Shown here in pieces: positions 1 through 8,476 of a stretch of 64,000 nt of DNA. How positions within the stretch are numbered: the stretch's first letter is position 1; each line of letters starts with the position of its first letter. Position numbers and translations under genes: made by a program. The notes beneath the pieces were generated by a model. That model was not told the DNA's origin. It made no database searches and worked only from the letters and a program-made list of their open reading frames with translations. The stretch is from Motiliproteus coralliicola (GTDB taxonomy: Bacteria > Pseudomonadota > Gammaproteobacteria > Pseudomonadales > Balneatricaceae): the NCBI RefSeq assembly GCF_003345655.1, contig NZ_QQOH01000001.1, positions 124,001 to 188,000 of the forward strand, written 5' to 3'.

Positions 1-482
1 GCATCAATGATACCGAAGCGGCCGAACAGCCAAGGGCCTTCCTCGGCATGATGTTCGATGCACTGCTGCCAGATCTGTTCGATCCGGGCGATATCCGCCA
101 AGGCCGCCTGACTGGGTTCTACCCGGCGCTGCTGTGCACGGCAGTTCATCGGTAACTCCGCGCGTAACGCGGCAAAACCGCTGTGCATCTCACACACATA
201 GGCCCGAGCCATCGCTCTCTGGTAGGGCTCATCCGGCCACAGTAACGGGTGGCGCTCGGCCAGGAATTCGCAGATCGCCAGGCTGTCCCAGATACTGCCT
301 AGATCATCCTGAAACACCGGAACCCGGCCGGCTTGGCTGTAGCGTTTCAGTTCGGTATGAAAATCCGGGCTGCCCAGTGACAGGCGCACCTCTTCAAATT
401 CCAGCCCCAGATGGCGCAGCACCAGCCAGGGGCGCAGCGACCAGGAAGAGTAGTTCTTATTGCCGATGATCAGCGTGGGCAT
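1..482 (-). CDS. Glutathione S-transferase family protein (3' end outside window)
   Basis: The frame opens with an ATG at 482 and runs off the left edge, giving about 160 N-terminal residues. The start MPTLIIGNKNYSSWSLRPWL is the thioredoxin-fold glutathione-binding domain of a soluble GST subfamily with a Ser-Ser-Trp-Ser motif near the N terminus. A GST-like VPVFQDD segment and an Asp-Ser-Leu-Ala-Ile-Cys-Glu helix follow, which normally bind the gamma-glutamyl part of glutathione. The helical C-terminal domain begins but is cut. Substrate is unknown; a role in detoxification is inferred from the family. It is followed in the same orientation, upstream, by the small DUF5062 gene. Confidence 0.8.
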   Translation of the reverse strand, partial: MPTLIIGNKNYSSWSLRPWLVLRHLGLEFEEVRLSLGSPDFHTELKRYSQAGRVPVFQDDLGSIWDSLAICEFLAERHPLLWPDEPYQRAMARAYVCEMHSGFAALRAELPMNCRAQQRRVEPSQAALADIARIEQIWQQCIEHHAEEGPWLFGRFGIID

Positions 483-515
483 AACATCATCCTCGTTCCG
501 CTACGCAGTCTCTGA

Positions 516-779
516 TCAATCCTGCAGCAGCGGATGGTTATCGGGCAGGTTACGGGAGATCCATAGTGCCAGCTTGTGGCGCATATGGGGCAGGTCGACC
601 TGATCCTTGGCCAGCGGTTGGATCAGGTTGTCATGGACCAACAGTTTGTAGATCGCGGTAACTTTCAGGTCAGCGCCGTCGGTGGCTTCGAATTCGCCGG
701 CGCCGCGCTTCTTCAGATAGAGGCCGCCGACCCGGATCGCCTCTTTAAGTAACTCGTTCTCATGCTTGAGTTTTTTCAT
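516..779 (-). CDS. DUF5062-like small cytoplasmic protein
   Basis: An 87-residue protein starting MKKLKHENELLKEAIRVGGL, with no signal peptide or membrane segment. It is charged and mostly helical, with conserved-looking blocks around KKRGAGEFEATDGADLK and HKLALWISRNLPDNHPLL. I recognise it as similar to the DUF5062 family found in Vibrio and related gammaproteobacteria; its function is unknown. The gene lies 33 bp upstream of the glutathione S-transferase gene on the same strand and could be co-transcribed with it. The family assignment is from memory of the sequence pattern and is less certain than the reality of the gene. Confidence 0.75.
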   Translation of the reverse strand: MKKLKHENELLKEAIRVGGLYLKKRGAGEFEATDGADLKVTAIYKLLVHDNLIQPLAKDQVDLPHMRHKLALWISRNLPDNHPLLQD

Positions 780-882
780 CTGAAATCTTTATCCCTATGC
801 GATTGGTCGACCCTGAGTATAGAACGGGCCAGGGGCTAGAGTCATGACCACTCGGTAGGGTTTTTCGTAGAGCGATGCGTAG

Positions 883-1974
883 TTATTCGGCCGGCTGGTA
901 GATTCTGACCGGCTGACGCTGGGCCCCCCAATGTCCGGGGCTGGCTTCAAAGCGACCGGCAATGGCTTTGCCGCAGTGACCGCAGCCACCCCGGTCGTTC
1001 AGGCCCCAGTGGCCGAGCTGGTACCAATCCCGCTCGATCAGCATCGAACCGCAATCGGGACAGAAGGTGCTGCCGCCCCGGCGATCGTGAACATTGCCGG
1101 TGTAAACGTAATGGAGACCGCAGGCCAAGCCGATCTCGCGCGCCCGAGTCAGGGTAGCTGCTGGTGTCGGAGGGGTGGTCATCATTTTAAAATCTGGATG
1201 GAAGGCACTGAAATGCAACGGCACGTCCGGCCCAAGCTGGTCGACAATCCAACGGCACTGAGCTTCGATCTCGGCATCACTATCATTCTGATCGGGAATC
1301 AACAGCGTAGTGATCTCGAACCAGACGTCGGTCTCCCAGCGCAGGTATTGCAGTGTCTCCAGTACCGGCTGTAACTCGGCACCGCAGAGTTTGCGGTAGA
1401 AGCGCTCGCTGAAGCCCTTCAGGTCGATATTGGCTGCGTCCATCGCTTGGTAGAACTCAACCCGGGGGGCGGGGCAGATATAGCCGGCACTGACGGCCAC
1501 GGTGCGGATGTCACGCTCATGACAGGCAGCGGCCACGTCCAGCGCATATTCCATAAAGATCACCGGATCGTTATAGGTGAATGCGATCGAGCGGCAGCCG
1601 TAACGTTGGGCGGTGTCGGCCAGCGTTTCAGGATCGGCCCGGTCCGCCAGAGTATCCATCTGCCGTGATTTGCTCATATCCCAGTTCTGGCAAAACTTGC
1701 AGGTCAGGTTGCAGCCGGCGGTGCCGAATGAGAGAACCGGAGTGCCGGGCAGGAAGTGGTTGAGTGGTTTTTTCTCGATTGGATCGATGCAGAAGCCGCT
1801 GGAGCGTCCCCAGGTGTAGAGCTTGATCTGCTGCTGTTCACAGCCGCGGACAAAACAGAGGCCGCGCTGACCTTCGCGCAGTTTACAGTAGCGGGGACAG
1901 AGGTCGCACTGCACTCGACCGTCTTCAAGTCGGTGCCAGTAGCGGGTCGGATAGCTGTCTGTTTCGGTGGCCAT
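883..1974 (-). CDS. amrS: AmmeMemoRadiSam system radical SAM enzyme
   Basis: A 363-residue radical SAM protein of the AmrS family. The [4Fe-4S]/SAM-binding motif CxxxCxxC is at about residues 88-95 (CNLTCKFC). An N-terminal cysteine cluster (CDLCPRYC, then GLC and GC, residues 23-45) and a C-terminal CPDCG/CGHCG pair are likely metal sites. I place the start at the ATG at 1974 (MATETDSYPT); a longer frame reaches 2055 but would run into the HD-GYP gene. The family co-occurs with Memo and AMMECR1 proteins, both of which are present here on the other strand. The chemistry of the system is not established to my knowledge. The gene lies downstream of the HD-GYP and rubredoxin genes on the same strand, so rubredoxin could be an electron donor; that is inference. 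Confidence 0.93.
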   Translation of the reverse strand: MATETDSYPTRYWHRLEDGRVQCDLCPRYCKLREGQRGLCFVRGCEQQQIKLYTWGRSSGFCIDPIEKKPLNHFLPGTPVLSFGTAGCNLTCKFCQNWDMSKSRQMDTLADRADPETLADTAQRYGCRSIAFTYNDPVIFMEYALDVAAACHERDIRTVAVSAGYICPAPRVEFYQAMDAANIDLKGFSERFYRKLCGAELQPVLETLQYLRWETDVWFEITTLLIPDQNDSDAEIEAQCRWIVDQLGPDVPLHFSAFHPDFKMMTTPPTPAATLTRAREIGLACGLHYVYTGNVHDRRGGSTFCPDCGSMLIERDWYQLGHWGLNDRGGCGHCGKAIAGRFEASPGHWGAQRQPVRIYQPAE

Positions 1975-2038
1975 CGCAGTGCTCCATGGGTTCACTGCAA
2001 GTATAGGCCGGTTGGATTTGAAGGCCCTCAACCGCCTC

Positions 2039-3079
2039 TTATCGAGGGATGCCACCCATCAGCATCACGAACCTTTCGAACAGCTCTTTGTTGAAGTGAT
2101 CGGCCATCTGCGCCTTCATCAACTTCAAGGCCTCGAAGGGCTGCAACGCTTTCTTATAGGAGCGTTCGGCCGTCAATGCATCGTAAACATCGGCGATACA
2201 ACAGATCTTTCCGTAGATATGAATTTCGCGATCATGCAACTGTTTCGGGTAACCGCTGCCATCGGCGCGCTCGTGATGCTGGAGGATGATAATCCGACTC
2301 TCTTCGCTCAATTGACCGGATTTTTCCAGCAGTTTGAAGCCCTTGTAGGGATGGGTGCGCATATGGCGCATCTCGGTGTCGTCCAGTCGGCCGGGTTTGT
2401 TGATCACCTCTTGGCGGATATTGACTTTGCCCAGGTCGTGAAGGAAGAAACCGGCACCCAGCTCGTGCATATCGTGGCGATCGGACTGACCGAACAGGGC
2501 CTTGGCTACCATGATGCTGGTGACACCGACATTGACCGAGTGGGTGTAGGTGTAAAAATCGTGGTCGGTGATCCGCAGCATGTTGATGGCGGTGGCGTCA
2601 TCGCTGAGGATCAGGTCGGTTACCGAGCTGATCGCCTGCTTGGACGCTTTCAGGTTTTCAGCGGTGGGCGATTCCAGCAGACGGTTCATCAACTCACGGG
2701 AGTGGCTATAGACCGCCTTGGATCGCTGCTCGGGCGGGATCTTTTTGTCATGGAGCGATTCCAGCAACTGCTCGGGTACCAGATTATCCGGGTTCCACTG
2801 GGGGAGGTCGTCGCACAATTTAGGATCCAGCACGGCGGCTTCGTTGGCACTTTCGGTGGGGGCGTCTTCCGCGGGTCGCTTGGGTAACTTGCTGCGCTTC
2901 AGGTCTACCCGGACGTTTTCAAAGCCGCAATCTTGCAATTTTTTCAGCTGATCCGGGTCTTTGATCTGGAATTGATTTCGCAGAAACGGGTGGTCCAACC
3001 AACCGCTGGGTAGTACCACATACATCCCCACTTGCAGATTGCCGGGGGTGATGCTGGTCAAATCACGGGTCTGAGTCAT
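2039..3079 (-). CDS. HD-GYP domain protein, predicted c-di-GMP phosphodiesterase
   Basis: A 346-residue soluble protein. Residues 1-65 resemble the DUF3391 domain often found before HD-GYP domains. A linker follows, then an HD-GYP domain from about 140. The metal-binding HD pair is H214-D215 in FLHDLGK, and HHERADGSGYP at 268-278 holds the second histidine pair and the GYP motif, so the residues needed to hydrolyse c-di-GMP appear intact. An AAGGA-like ribosome site precedes the ATG, and the rubredoxin gene ends 11 bp upstream, so the two are probably co-transcribed, with amrS 64 bp downstream. The link of a c-di-GMP enzyme to AmmeMemoRadiSam is contextual only. Confidence 0.93.
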   Translation of the reverse strand: MTQTRDLTSITPGNLQVGMYVVLPSGWLDHPFLRNQFQIKDPDQLKKLQDCGFENVRVDLKRSKLPKRPAEDAPTESANEAAVLDPKLCDDLPQWNPDNLVPEQLLESLHDKKIPPEQRSKAVYSHSRELMNRLLESPTAENLKASKQAISSVTDLILSDDATAINMLRITDHDFYTYTHSVNVGVTSIMVAKALFGQSDRHDMHELGAGFFLHDLGKVNIRQEVINKPGRLDDTEMRHMRTHPYKGFKLLEKSGQLSEESRIIILQHHERADGSGYPKQLHDREIHIYGKICCIADVYDALTAERSYKKALQPFEALKLMKAQMADHFNKELFERFVMLMGGIPR

Positions 3080-3090
3080 GAGCGTCCTTG

Positions 3091-3252
3091 CTACTCGGGG
3101 CTAAACAGCGACTTCGGCGCGCCGCATTCCGGACAGACCCAGTCGTCGGGAATATCCTCCCAGAGGGTGCCGGGAGGGATGCCTTCCTCTGGGCAGCCCA
3201 CTGCGGGGTCATAGACGTAGTCGCATATATCGCACTGATATTTCTGTTCCAT
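3091..3252 (-). CDS. Rubredoxin
   Basis: A 53-residue protein starting [19 protein letters not shown]. The two iron-binding motifs are CDIC near the start and CPECG near the end, framing the rubredoxin core [17 protein letters not shown]. The fold binds one iron through four cysteines and carries single electrons in the cytoplasm. A Cys replaces the more usual Asp after the first Gly (VGCPEEG). The gene is the first of a probable minus-strand unit rubredoxin, HD-GYP, amrS. Candidate partners are a membrane hydroxylase or reductase elsewhere, or the radical SAM enzyme downstream; the sequence does not decide. Confidence 0.95.
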   Translation of the reverse strand: MEQKYQCDICDYVYDPAVGCPEEGIPPGTLWEDIPDDWVCPECGAPKSLFSPE

Positions 3253-3560
3253 ATTATAGGTGCTGAATCTCTAATTAATTATGACAAGCATCATTTTTGC
3301 CGGGGTTGCGACCATGGTGTTACTCGGCGCACATCGACCTACTACATTGTCGAGTTGATATGCTTGAGGTTGGAAGTCGATGTTCCATTATAGTTCTTTA
3401 TCGCGACCCAAAATCAATCGTTGCGGATGGTTAAGGTTCACATTGCGGCAGCTGCTAGAGCCGTATCTTCGCTGCTGCGATAGGCTACGCTTTAAGCAGC
3501 AATCATCAGTGCTCTTTAGTTGTCCAAAGAGTAGACGTCCGGCTTACAGGAGGCTTCACC
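3253..3560. other. Divergent intergenic region between rubredoxin and Memo genes
   Basis: About 308 bp between divergent genes, so it should hold promoters for both directions. I see no convincing consensus promoter, conserved RNA or terminator. The only clear element is an AGGAGG ribosome-binding site at 3548-3553, seven bases before the Memo ATG. Confidence 0.6.
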
Positions 3561-4406
3561 ATGGGCGGCGAACCTTCCGATACTCGATTCCATCAAAACC
3601 GGTCCGACCGTACCCGTGCGGCGGCGGTGGCGGGACTGTTTTACCCCGACGAGCCCGACCAGCTGCAACATCAACTGCTCGGTTTTCTGCGCCAGAATCC
3701 GGTGCCCGACGACATCCCTGCACGCTCGGGGGGGGAGTTGAAGGCGTTGATAGTGCCCCATGCCGGGTTTGTGTATTCGGGACCGGTGGCGGCTACGGCC
3801 TACAACCTGCTGGCTCCCTTGGCTGACAACATTCAACGTATCGTGCTACTTGGGCCGGCTCACCGGGTGCCGCTGCAGGGGGTGGCATTGAGTGGCGCCG
3901 ATCATTTTGAAACGCCGTTGGGCAAGGTTGAGGTTGACGGGGAGGTGGTGGCGCAACTGGCACGGGTGCCCGGTGTTAGCGTTAACGACGAGGCCCACCG
4001 TCTGGAGCACTGCCTGGAGGTACAGCTGCCGTTCCTGCAGCAGCTTCTGGCTCAGTTTCGTATCGTCCCACTTGTGGTTGGACGGACCCCGGCGTCGTTG
4101 GTAGCGGATCTACTCGAGCAGTTGTGGGACCTGCCCAACACGCTGGTGCTATTCAGTTCCGACCTGAGTCACTACCTGGATTATCCAGAGGCACAACGGC
4201 GCGACCATGCCACCAGTAATCAGATCTGCCAACTCGAAGGCGAGCTCAGCGGCGAGCAGGCATGCGGTTGTCATGGACTCAATGGATTGCTGCAGCTGGG
4301 GCGGCGCCGACATCTGCAGATCGACCTGCTGGATCTGCGGAATTCCGGAGATACGGCCGGTGATCGGCAACGGGTGGTGGGTTATGGCGCCTTCGCCGTC
4401 CATTGA
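3561..4406 (+). CDS. amrB: Memo-family protein of the AmmeMemoRadiSam system
   Basis: A 281-residue Memo-like protein, a fold related to class III extradiol dioxygenases. Likely metal or active-site residues are H67 in the PHAGF motif, H101 in GPAHR, H150 in the EHCLEVQLPF motif, and the SSDLSHY block around 199-205. A Cys-Gly-Cys-His segment lies at 235-238. The ATG at 3561 has a perfect AGGAGG seven bases upstream. The frame ends inside the start of the AMMECR1 gene (23-bp overlap), which implies translational coupling. Human Memo1 has been reported to bind redox metals, but the bacterial role is unknown. Confidence 0.94.
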   Translation: MGGEPSDTRFHQNRSDRTRAAAVAGLFYPDEPDQLQHQLLGFLRQNPVPDDIPARSGGELKALIVPHAGFVYSGPVAATAYNLLAPLADNIQRIVLLGPAHRVPLQGVALSGADHFETPLGKVEVDGEVVAQLARVPGVSVNDEAHRLEHCLEVQLPFLQQLLAQFRIVPLVVGRTPASLVADLLEQLWDLPNTLVLFSSDLSHYLDYPEAQRRDHATSNQICQLEGELSGEQACGCHGLNGLLQLGRRRHLQIDLLDLRNSGDTAGDRQRVVGYGAFAVH

Positions 4407-5037
4407 TTGGAGTTCTGAGCTGAGTGAGCGACAGCAGCGTCAGCTGCTGTCGTTAGCGCGCGCCGCTATAAAAGCCCGATGGTCGCCCCCGCAGCGTGTC
4501 GGGGGTGACCAGACAGGTACGGCTCGAAATGACACTGAGAGTCTGTTGGAACCGGGCGACCTGACTACTTCTCCCTGGAATCAGCCGGCGGCCTGCTTTG
4601 TGACGTTGCACCGGCGCAGTGATCAACAGCTGCGCGGTTGTATCGGAACGCTCGAGGATGATCGAACCTTGGCGGATGCGGTGGTCTATTTTGCCGAGCA
4701 GGCGGCCTTCCATGATCCGCGTTTCCCTCCGATGCAGTCCGATGAACTGGCGGAAACGGCTATCGAGATCTCGCTGCTATCGCCTCAGCAACCGCTGCGG
4801 GTCGAATCCGAAGCAGACCTGCTGCAACAGCTGCGCCCAGGAGTCGACGGCCTGAAGCTGGAGTCTGAGCTTCACCGGGCCACCTTTCTGCCGCAGGTGT
4901 GGCAGCAGTTGCCACAGCCGAATAGCTTCGTTGCCAAATTGAAAGCCAAGGCGGGCTTGGCGCCCGACTACTGGAGTGATACCTTGCGCTGGTCGGTTTA
5001 TCAGGTTTGGCATTTTAACGACGACAATGAGCCCTGA
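4384..5037 (+). CDS. amrA: AMMECR1-domain protein of the AmmeMemoRadiSam system
   Basis: A 217-residue AMMECR1-domain protein. The hallmark LRGCIGTL stretch is near residue 79, followed by the family block ending in AAFHDPRFPP and the EIEISLLSP region. I start it at the ATG at 4384 (MAPSPSIDWS); the open frame reaches further upstream, but that would overlap most of the end of the Memo gene. AMMECR1 proteins are soluble, widely conserved and of unknown biochemical function. The 23-bp overlap with Memo and the presence of the radical SAM partner on the opposite strand support one functional unit. Confidence 0.93.
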   Translation: MAPSPSIDWSSELSERQQRQLLSLARAAIKARWSPPQRVGGDQTGTARNDTESLLEPGDLTTSPWNQPAACFVTLHRRSDQQLRGCIGTLEDDRTLADAVVYFAEQAAFHDPRFPPMQSDELAETAIEISLLSPQQPLRVESEADLLQQLRPGVDGLKLESELHRATFLPQVWQQLPQPNSFVAKLKAKAGLAPDYWSDTLRWSVYQVWHFNDDNEP

Positions 5038-5076
5038 ACTCCGCATATCACCCTTGTTCCCAGTTTGAGTTTTTCC

Positions 5077-6633
5077 ATGCAACAATCATTGGCGGGCGCC
5101 TCGACTTCTTCCTCGGCGTCGTCTTCTCGTTCCTCACAAACGGCTGGCTCTCGAGCCTCCGGTAGTGGCCGTCCGGGCCCCGACTATGCCCAGGATCCGA
5201 AAGCGCGTTGGTTGGCGCTGATCAGTGTCTGTCTGTCGCTGATGGTGACCTCGCTGACGTTGTCGGCGGCCAGTATTGCGATTCCATCGATCGCCGATCA
5301 GTTGCAAGCTAATGCGGTGATGGTGAGCTGGATCCCGACCGCGTTGTTGTGGGGCAGTATCGTGCTGATGCTGCCGGCTGGCCGGGTGGCCGATATCGTT
5401 GGCCGCAAGCGGGTTTATCTGGTGGGGGTGACCCTGTTCTCGATCTCCTCGCTGCTGATTTTTGCGGTGGGTAGTATCGAGGCGCTGCTGGGGTTGCGGG
5501 TGATGCAGGGGCTGAGCAGTTCGATGGTGTTCGGCAGTGGTTTGGCGGTGGTCGGTTCGGTATTCCCCCCCAAGGCCAGGGGGCAGGCGCTGGGTTTTGC
5601 CGCCTCGTCGGTCTATCTGGGGCTCACCGCCGGGCCGTTGATTGGCGGTTGGCTGACCGAGCATTACGGCTGGCGCAGTGTCTTCTGGATGCCGATTCCG
5701 CTGACCCTGTTGGCGCTGCTGTTGGTGGCGCTGTTTCTTAAGGGGGAGTGGAAGAGCGAGACGCCCGAACGGCTCGACTGGAGCGGCAGCCTACTGTTTG
5801 CCGCCTGGGTCAGCGCAACCTTCCTTGGAATCTCAGGCCTGCCGGAACCGGAGTCGATCGCCTTGGTGGTATTGGGCGGGGGGCTGCTGTGGTGGTTTAT
5901 CCGACACCAGAACCGGGTCGAGTTTCCGCTGATTCGATTACAGGTATTGCGCCAGAACCGATTGTTGCGACGCTCGATCAAGGCCAGCTTGTTCATGTAC
6001 GGCGCCAACTTTCCGATCGTATTTCTGCTCAGCCTCTATCTGCAGTATATCCAGGGCATGTCACCCAGCGAGGCGGGGCAGCTGATCTTGATCGAAACCC
6101 TGGTGATGATGGTGCTGGCCCCGTTGGCCGGCCGGTTGTCGGATCGTTTTGAGGCACGGCTGATCTCGACCGCCGGGTGCCTGTGCTTCGCGTTCGGATT
6201 CGGATTGTTGATCTGGTTGCAGATGGATACCAGCAAGCTGTTTATCATTGTTGCCTTGGCAGTGCTGGGATTGGGATTCGGGCTGTTTTCAACGCCAAAC
6301 AACAGTGCCGTGATGGGGGCGGTACCCCGGAGCCGGATGGGGATCGCCTCGGCGATGCTGAGCCTGGCACGCACCTTGGGGAATCTGGTCGGCACCGCGT
6401 TGGTGATGATGCTGATCTCCTGGTCGATCGGCGAGGCTGCCATCGAACCGGATCAGTATCCGCAGCTGCTCTGGGTGGTGAAAACCTCGTTGGCGTTGTC
6501 CGGGCTGGCAGCGCTGGTGGCCTGCTATTACTCCTATACCCGCGGCTCGGTACACCAGCAGCCTCTAGCGTCAGCAACAGCCGCGGTGACGCCGCCGGAT
6601 GCCGATCGGCGCGAGCAATCCTCCGAGGGTTGA
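5077..6633 (+). CDS. MFS multidrug-type transporter, 14-TM DHA2 class
   Basis: A 518-residue inner-membrane transporter with a Ser-rich hydrophilic N terminus of about 45 residues and then roughly 14 hydrophobic segments, as in the EmrB/QacA (DHA2) class of proton antiporters. Motif A appears as GRVADIVGRKR after the second segment and again as LAPLAGRLSDR in the second half. I prefer the ATG at 5077; an in-frame TTG at 5065 is possible but lacks a better ribosome site. It lies 39 bp after the AMMECR1 gene on the same strand and may be read through from it. Substrate is unknown. It ends 1 bp before the stop of the convergent histidine kinase gene. Confidence 0.9.
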   Translation: MQQSLAGASTSSSASSSRSSQTAGSRASGSGRPGPDYAQDPKARWLALISVCLSLMVTSLTLSAASIAIPSIADQLQANAVMVSWIPTALLWGSIVLMLPAGRVADIVGRKRVYLVGVTLFSISSLLIFAVGSIEALLGLRVMQGLSSSMVFGSGLAVVGSVFPPKARGQALGFAASSVYLGLTAGPLIGGWLTEHYGWRSVFWMPIPLTLLALLLVALFLKGEWKSETPERLDWSGSLLFAAWVSATFLGISGLPEPESIALVVLGGGLLWWFIRHQNRVEFPLIRLQVLRQNRLLRRSIKASLFMYGANFPIVFLLSLYLQYIQGMSPSEAGQLILIETLVMMVLAPLAGRLSDRFEARLISTAGCLCFAFGFGLLIWLQMDTSKLFIIVALAVLGLGFGLFSTPNNSAVMGAVPRSRMGIASAMLSLARTLGNLVGTALVMMLISWSIGEAAIEPDQYPQLLWVVKTSLALSGLAALVACYYSYTRGSVHQQPLASATAAVTPPDADRREQSSEG

Positions 6634-6634
6634 G

Positions 6635-8476
6635 CTACTGGCTTAGCAGGTGGCTGATCAGGGCCCGGAGTTTACCGGGTTTGATCGGCTTGTTGAGACG
6701 TTGCAGGCCTCGCTGCTGCAGCAGTTGGCGTAACTGGACACTGCGGTCGGCGGTGATCATCAGTGCCGCCGGACGTGGTCGTTGCTGGCTATCGCACCAG
6801 CGGTAGAGAGCATCCAGAACCGCCAGGCCGGTCAGCTCGTTGTCCAGGTGGTAGTCGGCCAGAATCACCGCCGGCGATTGCTGCTGTAGACATACCAGAG
6901 CCTGCTGCTGGTCGGCCGCACAACTGACCCGGCAGCCCCACTGCTCCAACAGGGCGACCATCCCCATCTGAATCGATTCTTCATTTTCGATCACCAACAC
7001 CGACAACTGCTGCAGATCGGCACCGGAACCGATGGCGGGCGCCAATGTATCTAGCGGCTGTGGTTCGCAGGCCTGTCCAAGCGGTACCTGGACGGAAAAG
7101 CAGGAGCCGCGGCCCGGTTGCGATTGCACCCGGATCGGATGGTCCAGAATGCGGGCGATTCGATCCACGATTGCCAGGCCCAAGCCGACGCCCTGTCCGC
7201 TGGTGGCGTTGTCGAGCTGGTGGAACTCCTGATAGATCTCATCGAGCCGGTCGGCCGGAATGCCGGGGCCGGTATCGCAAACCAGAAACTCAATCGCATC
7301 GTTGGGGGTGTCTTGAGATCGACGCCGGCAGCCAAGCAAAACGGCGCCGCTGTCGGTATAGCGGATCGCATTGCTGAGGAAGTTTCTCAATATCCGGCTC
7401 AACAGCCGGGCGTCAGAGTGGATCCAGCTTCGACAGGGCACTAATCGCAGTTGCAGTCCGGCATCACGGGCGACCGGCTCAAATTCGGTGTGCAGTTGCT
7501 GCAGCAACTGGTCGGCGCAGAAACTGCTCGGTTCGGCACTGACCGCGTTGGCGTCGAGGCGGGCGATATCGAGCAGGTCCCCGAGTAGCGATTCGGCCCC
7601 TTCGAGGGCGATGTGGGCGCGCTCGACCAGTTGTCGGTTGGCTGCATCTTGCTCGCGGTCCTGCAGGGTGGAGACCAGCAGCCGTGCTGCGTTAAGGGGT
7701 TGCAGTAGATCGTGGCTGGCGGCGGCGAGGTATTTGTCTTTGGAGCGGTTGGCCGCCTCAGCCTCGGCTTTGGCCTGCTGCAGCTGCCGCTCAATCTGGG
7801 TGCGCTCGTCGATCTCCAGGCGCAGGTGCCGGTTCAGTTCGCTCAGTTCGCGGGTGCGATCACTGACCCGCTGCTCCAGCTCCAGATTGAGTCGGCTGAG
7901 TTCGGCCTGGGCCCGCTTGCGTTCAGTGATATCCTGCACGAAGGCCTCGATCAACCCTCGCTCCGGGTCCTTGAGCAGCACGTTGGTGGAGATGTGGACC
8001 CTGTTGCCGTCGGCGGTCAGCAGCTGGGTTTCAAAACCGACCCGCTGGCCGTGACGGCGAAGTAGTTTGAGCAGGTTGAGGTAGTCTTGCGGCACCGCGA
8101 ACAGCTGGCTGCCGATATCGCCGATCCGTTCAAATTCATCCACCGAGGCGTAACCGCAGATTCGAGCGATGGCCGGGTTGGCCGCGGTTACCGGGCCGTC
8201 GATACGGGCCTGGAAAATACCGTGCAGGGCGTTCTCGAATAACCATTCGTAACGCTCTTTCTCCTGCTCTATCTCGTCGATCTTACCCAGTAGTTCGGGG
8301 TAGTAGCTCTTGCGCGCCGAGAAGTCACCCAGGCCGATCAGGTTTTGCAGCAGCGCTTCGTCGCCGTGGCTGGTTTCACCGTCGGCGTCACGTTCGGCAG
8401 CGGTATTGGGGCGCTCTAATTCGGTGGGATTGAAGCCGTCCTGGGGCGGAGGGGGGCAGTTAGAGCGCTTCCTCAT
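6635..8476 (-). CDS. PAS hybrid histidine kinase (ErcS-like)
   Basis: A 613-residue cytoplasmic hybrid kinase without membrane segments. Order: acidic N terminus, PAS domain (about 75-190), coiled coil, HisKA with phospho-acceptor His in AAASHDLLQPLN (about residue 255), HATPase with NAIRYTDSG, CDTGPGIP and GVGLGLAIV motifs, then a receiver domain from about 490 with Asp in ILADYHLD. The ATG at 8476 has GAGG six bases upstream and lies inside the 3' end of the ErcA gene; an ATG at 8491 is also open. The pairing with ErcA matches the ErcA/ErcS arrangement of Pseudomonas quinoprotein alcohol oxidation control. The cognate output regulator is not in the window. Confidence 0.88.
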   Translation of the reverse strand: MRKRSNCPPPPQDGFNPTELERPNTAAERDADGETSHGDEALLQNLIGLGDFSARKSYYPELLGKIDEIEQEKERYEWLFENALHGIFQARIDGPVTAANPAIARICGYASVDEFERIGDIGSQLFAVPQDYLNLLKLLRRHGQRVGFETQLLTADGNRVHISTNVLLKDPERGLIEAFVQDITERKRAQAELSRLNLELEQRVSDRTRELSELNRHLRLEIDERTQIERQLQQAKAEAEAANRSKDKYLAAASHDLLQPLNAARLLVSTLQDREQDAANRQLVERAHIALEGAESLLGDLLDIARLDANAVSAEPSSFCADQLLQQLHTEFEPVARDAGLQLRLVPCRSWIHSDARLLSRILRNFLSNAIRYTDSGAVLLGCRRRSQDTPNDAIEFLVCDTGPGIPADRLDEIYQEFHQLDNATSGQGVGLGLAIVDRIARILDHPIRVQSQPGRGSCFSVQVPLGQACEPQPLDTLAPAIGSGADLQQLSVLVIENEESIQMGMVALLEQWGCRVSCAADQQQALVCLQQQSPAVILADYHLDNELTGLAVLDALYRWCDSQQRPRPAALMITADRSVQLRQLLQQRGLQRLNKPIKPGKLRALISHLLSQ

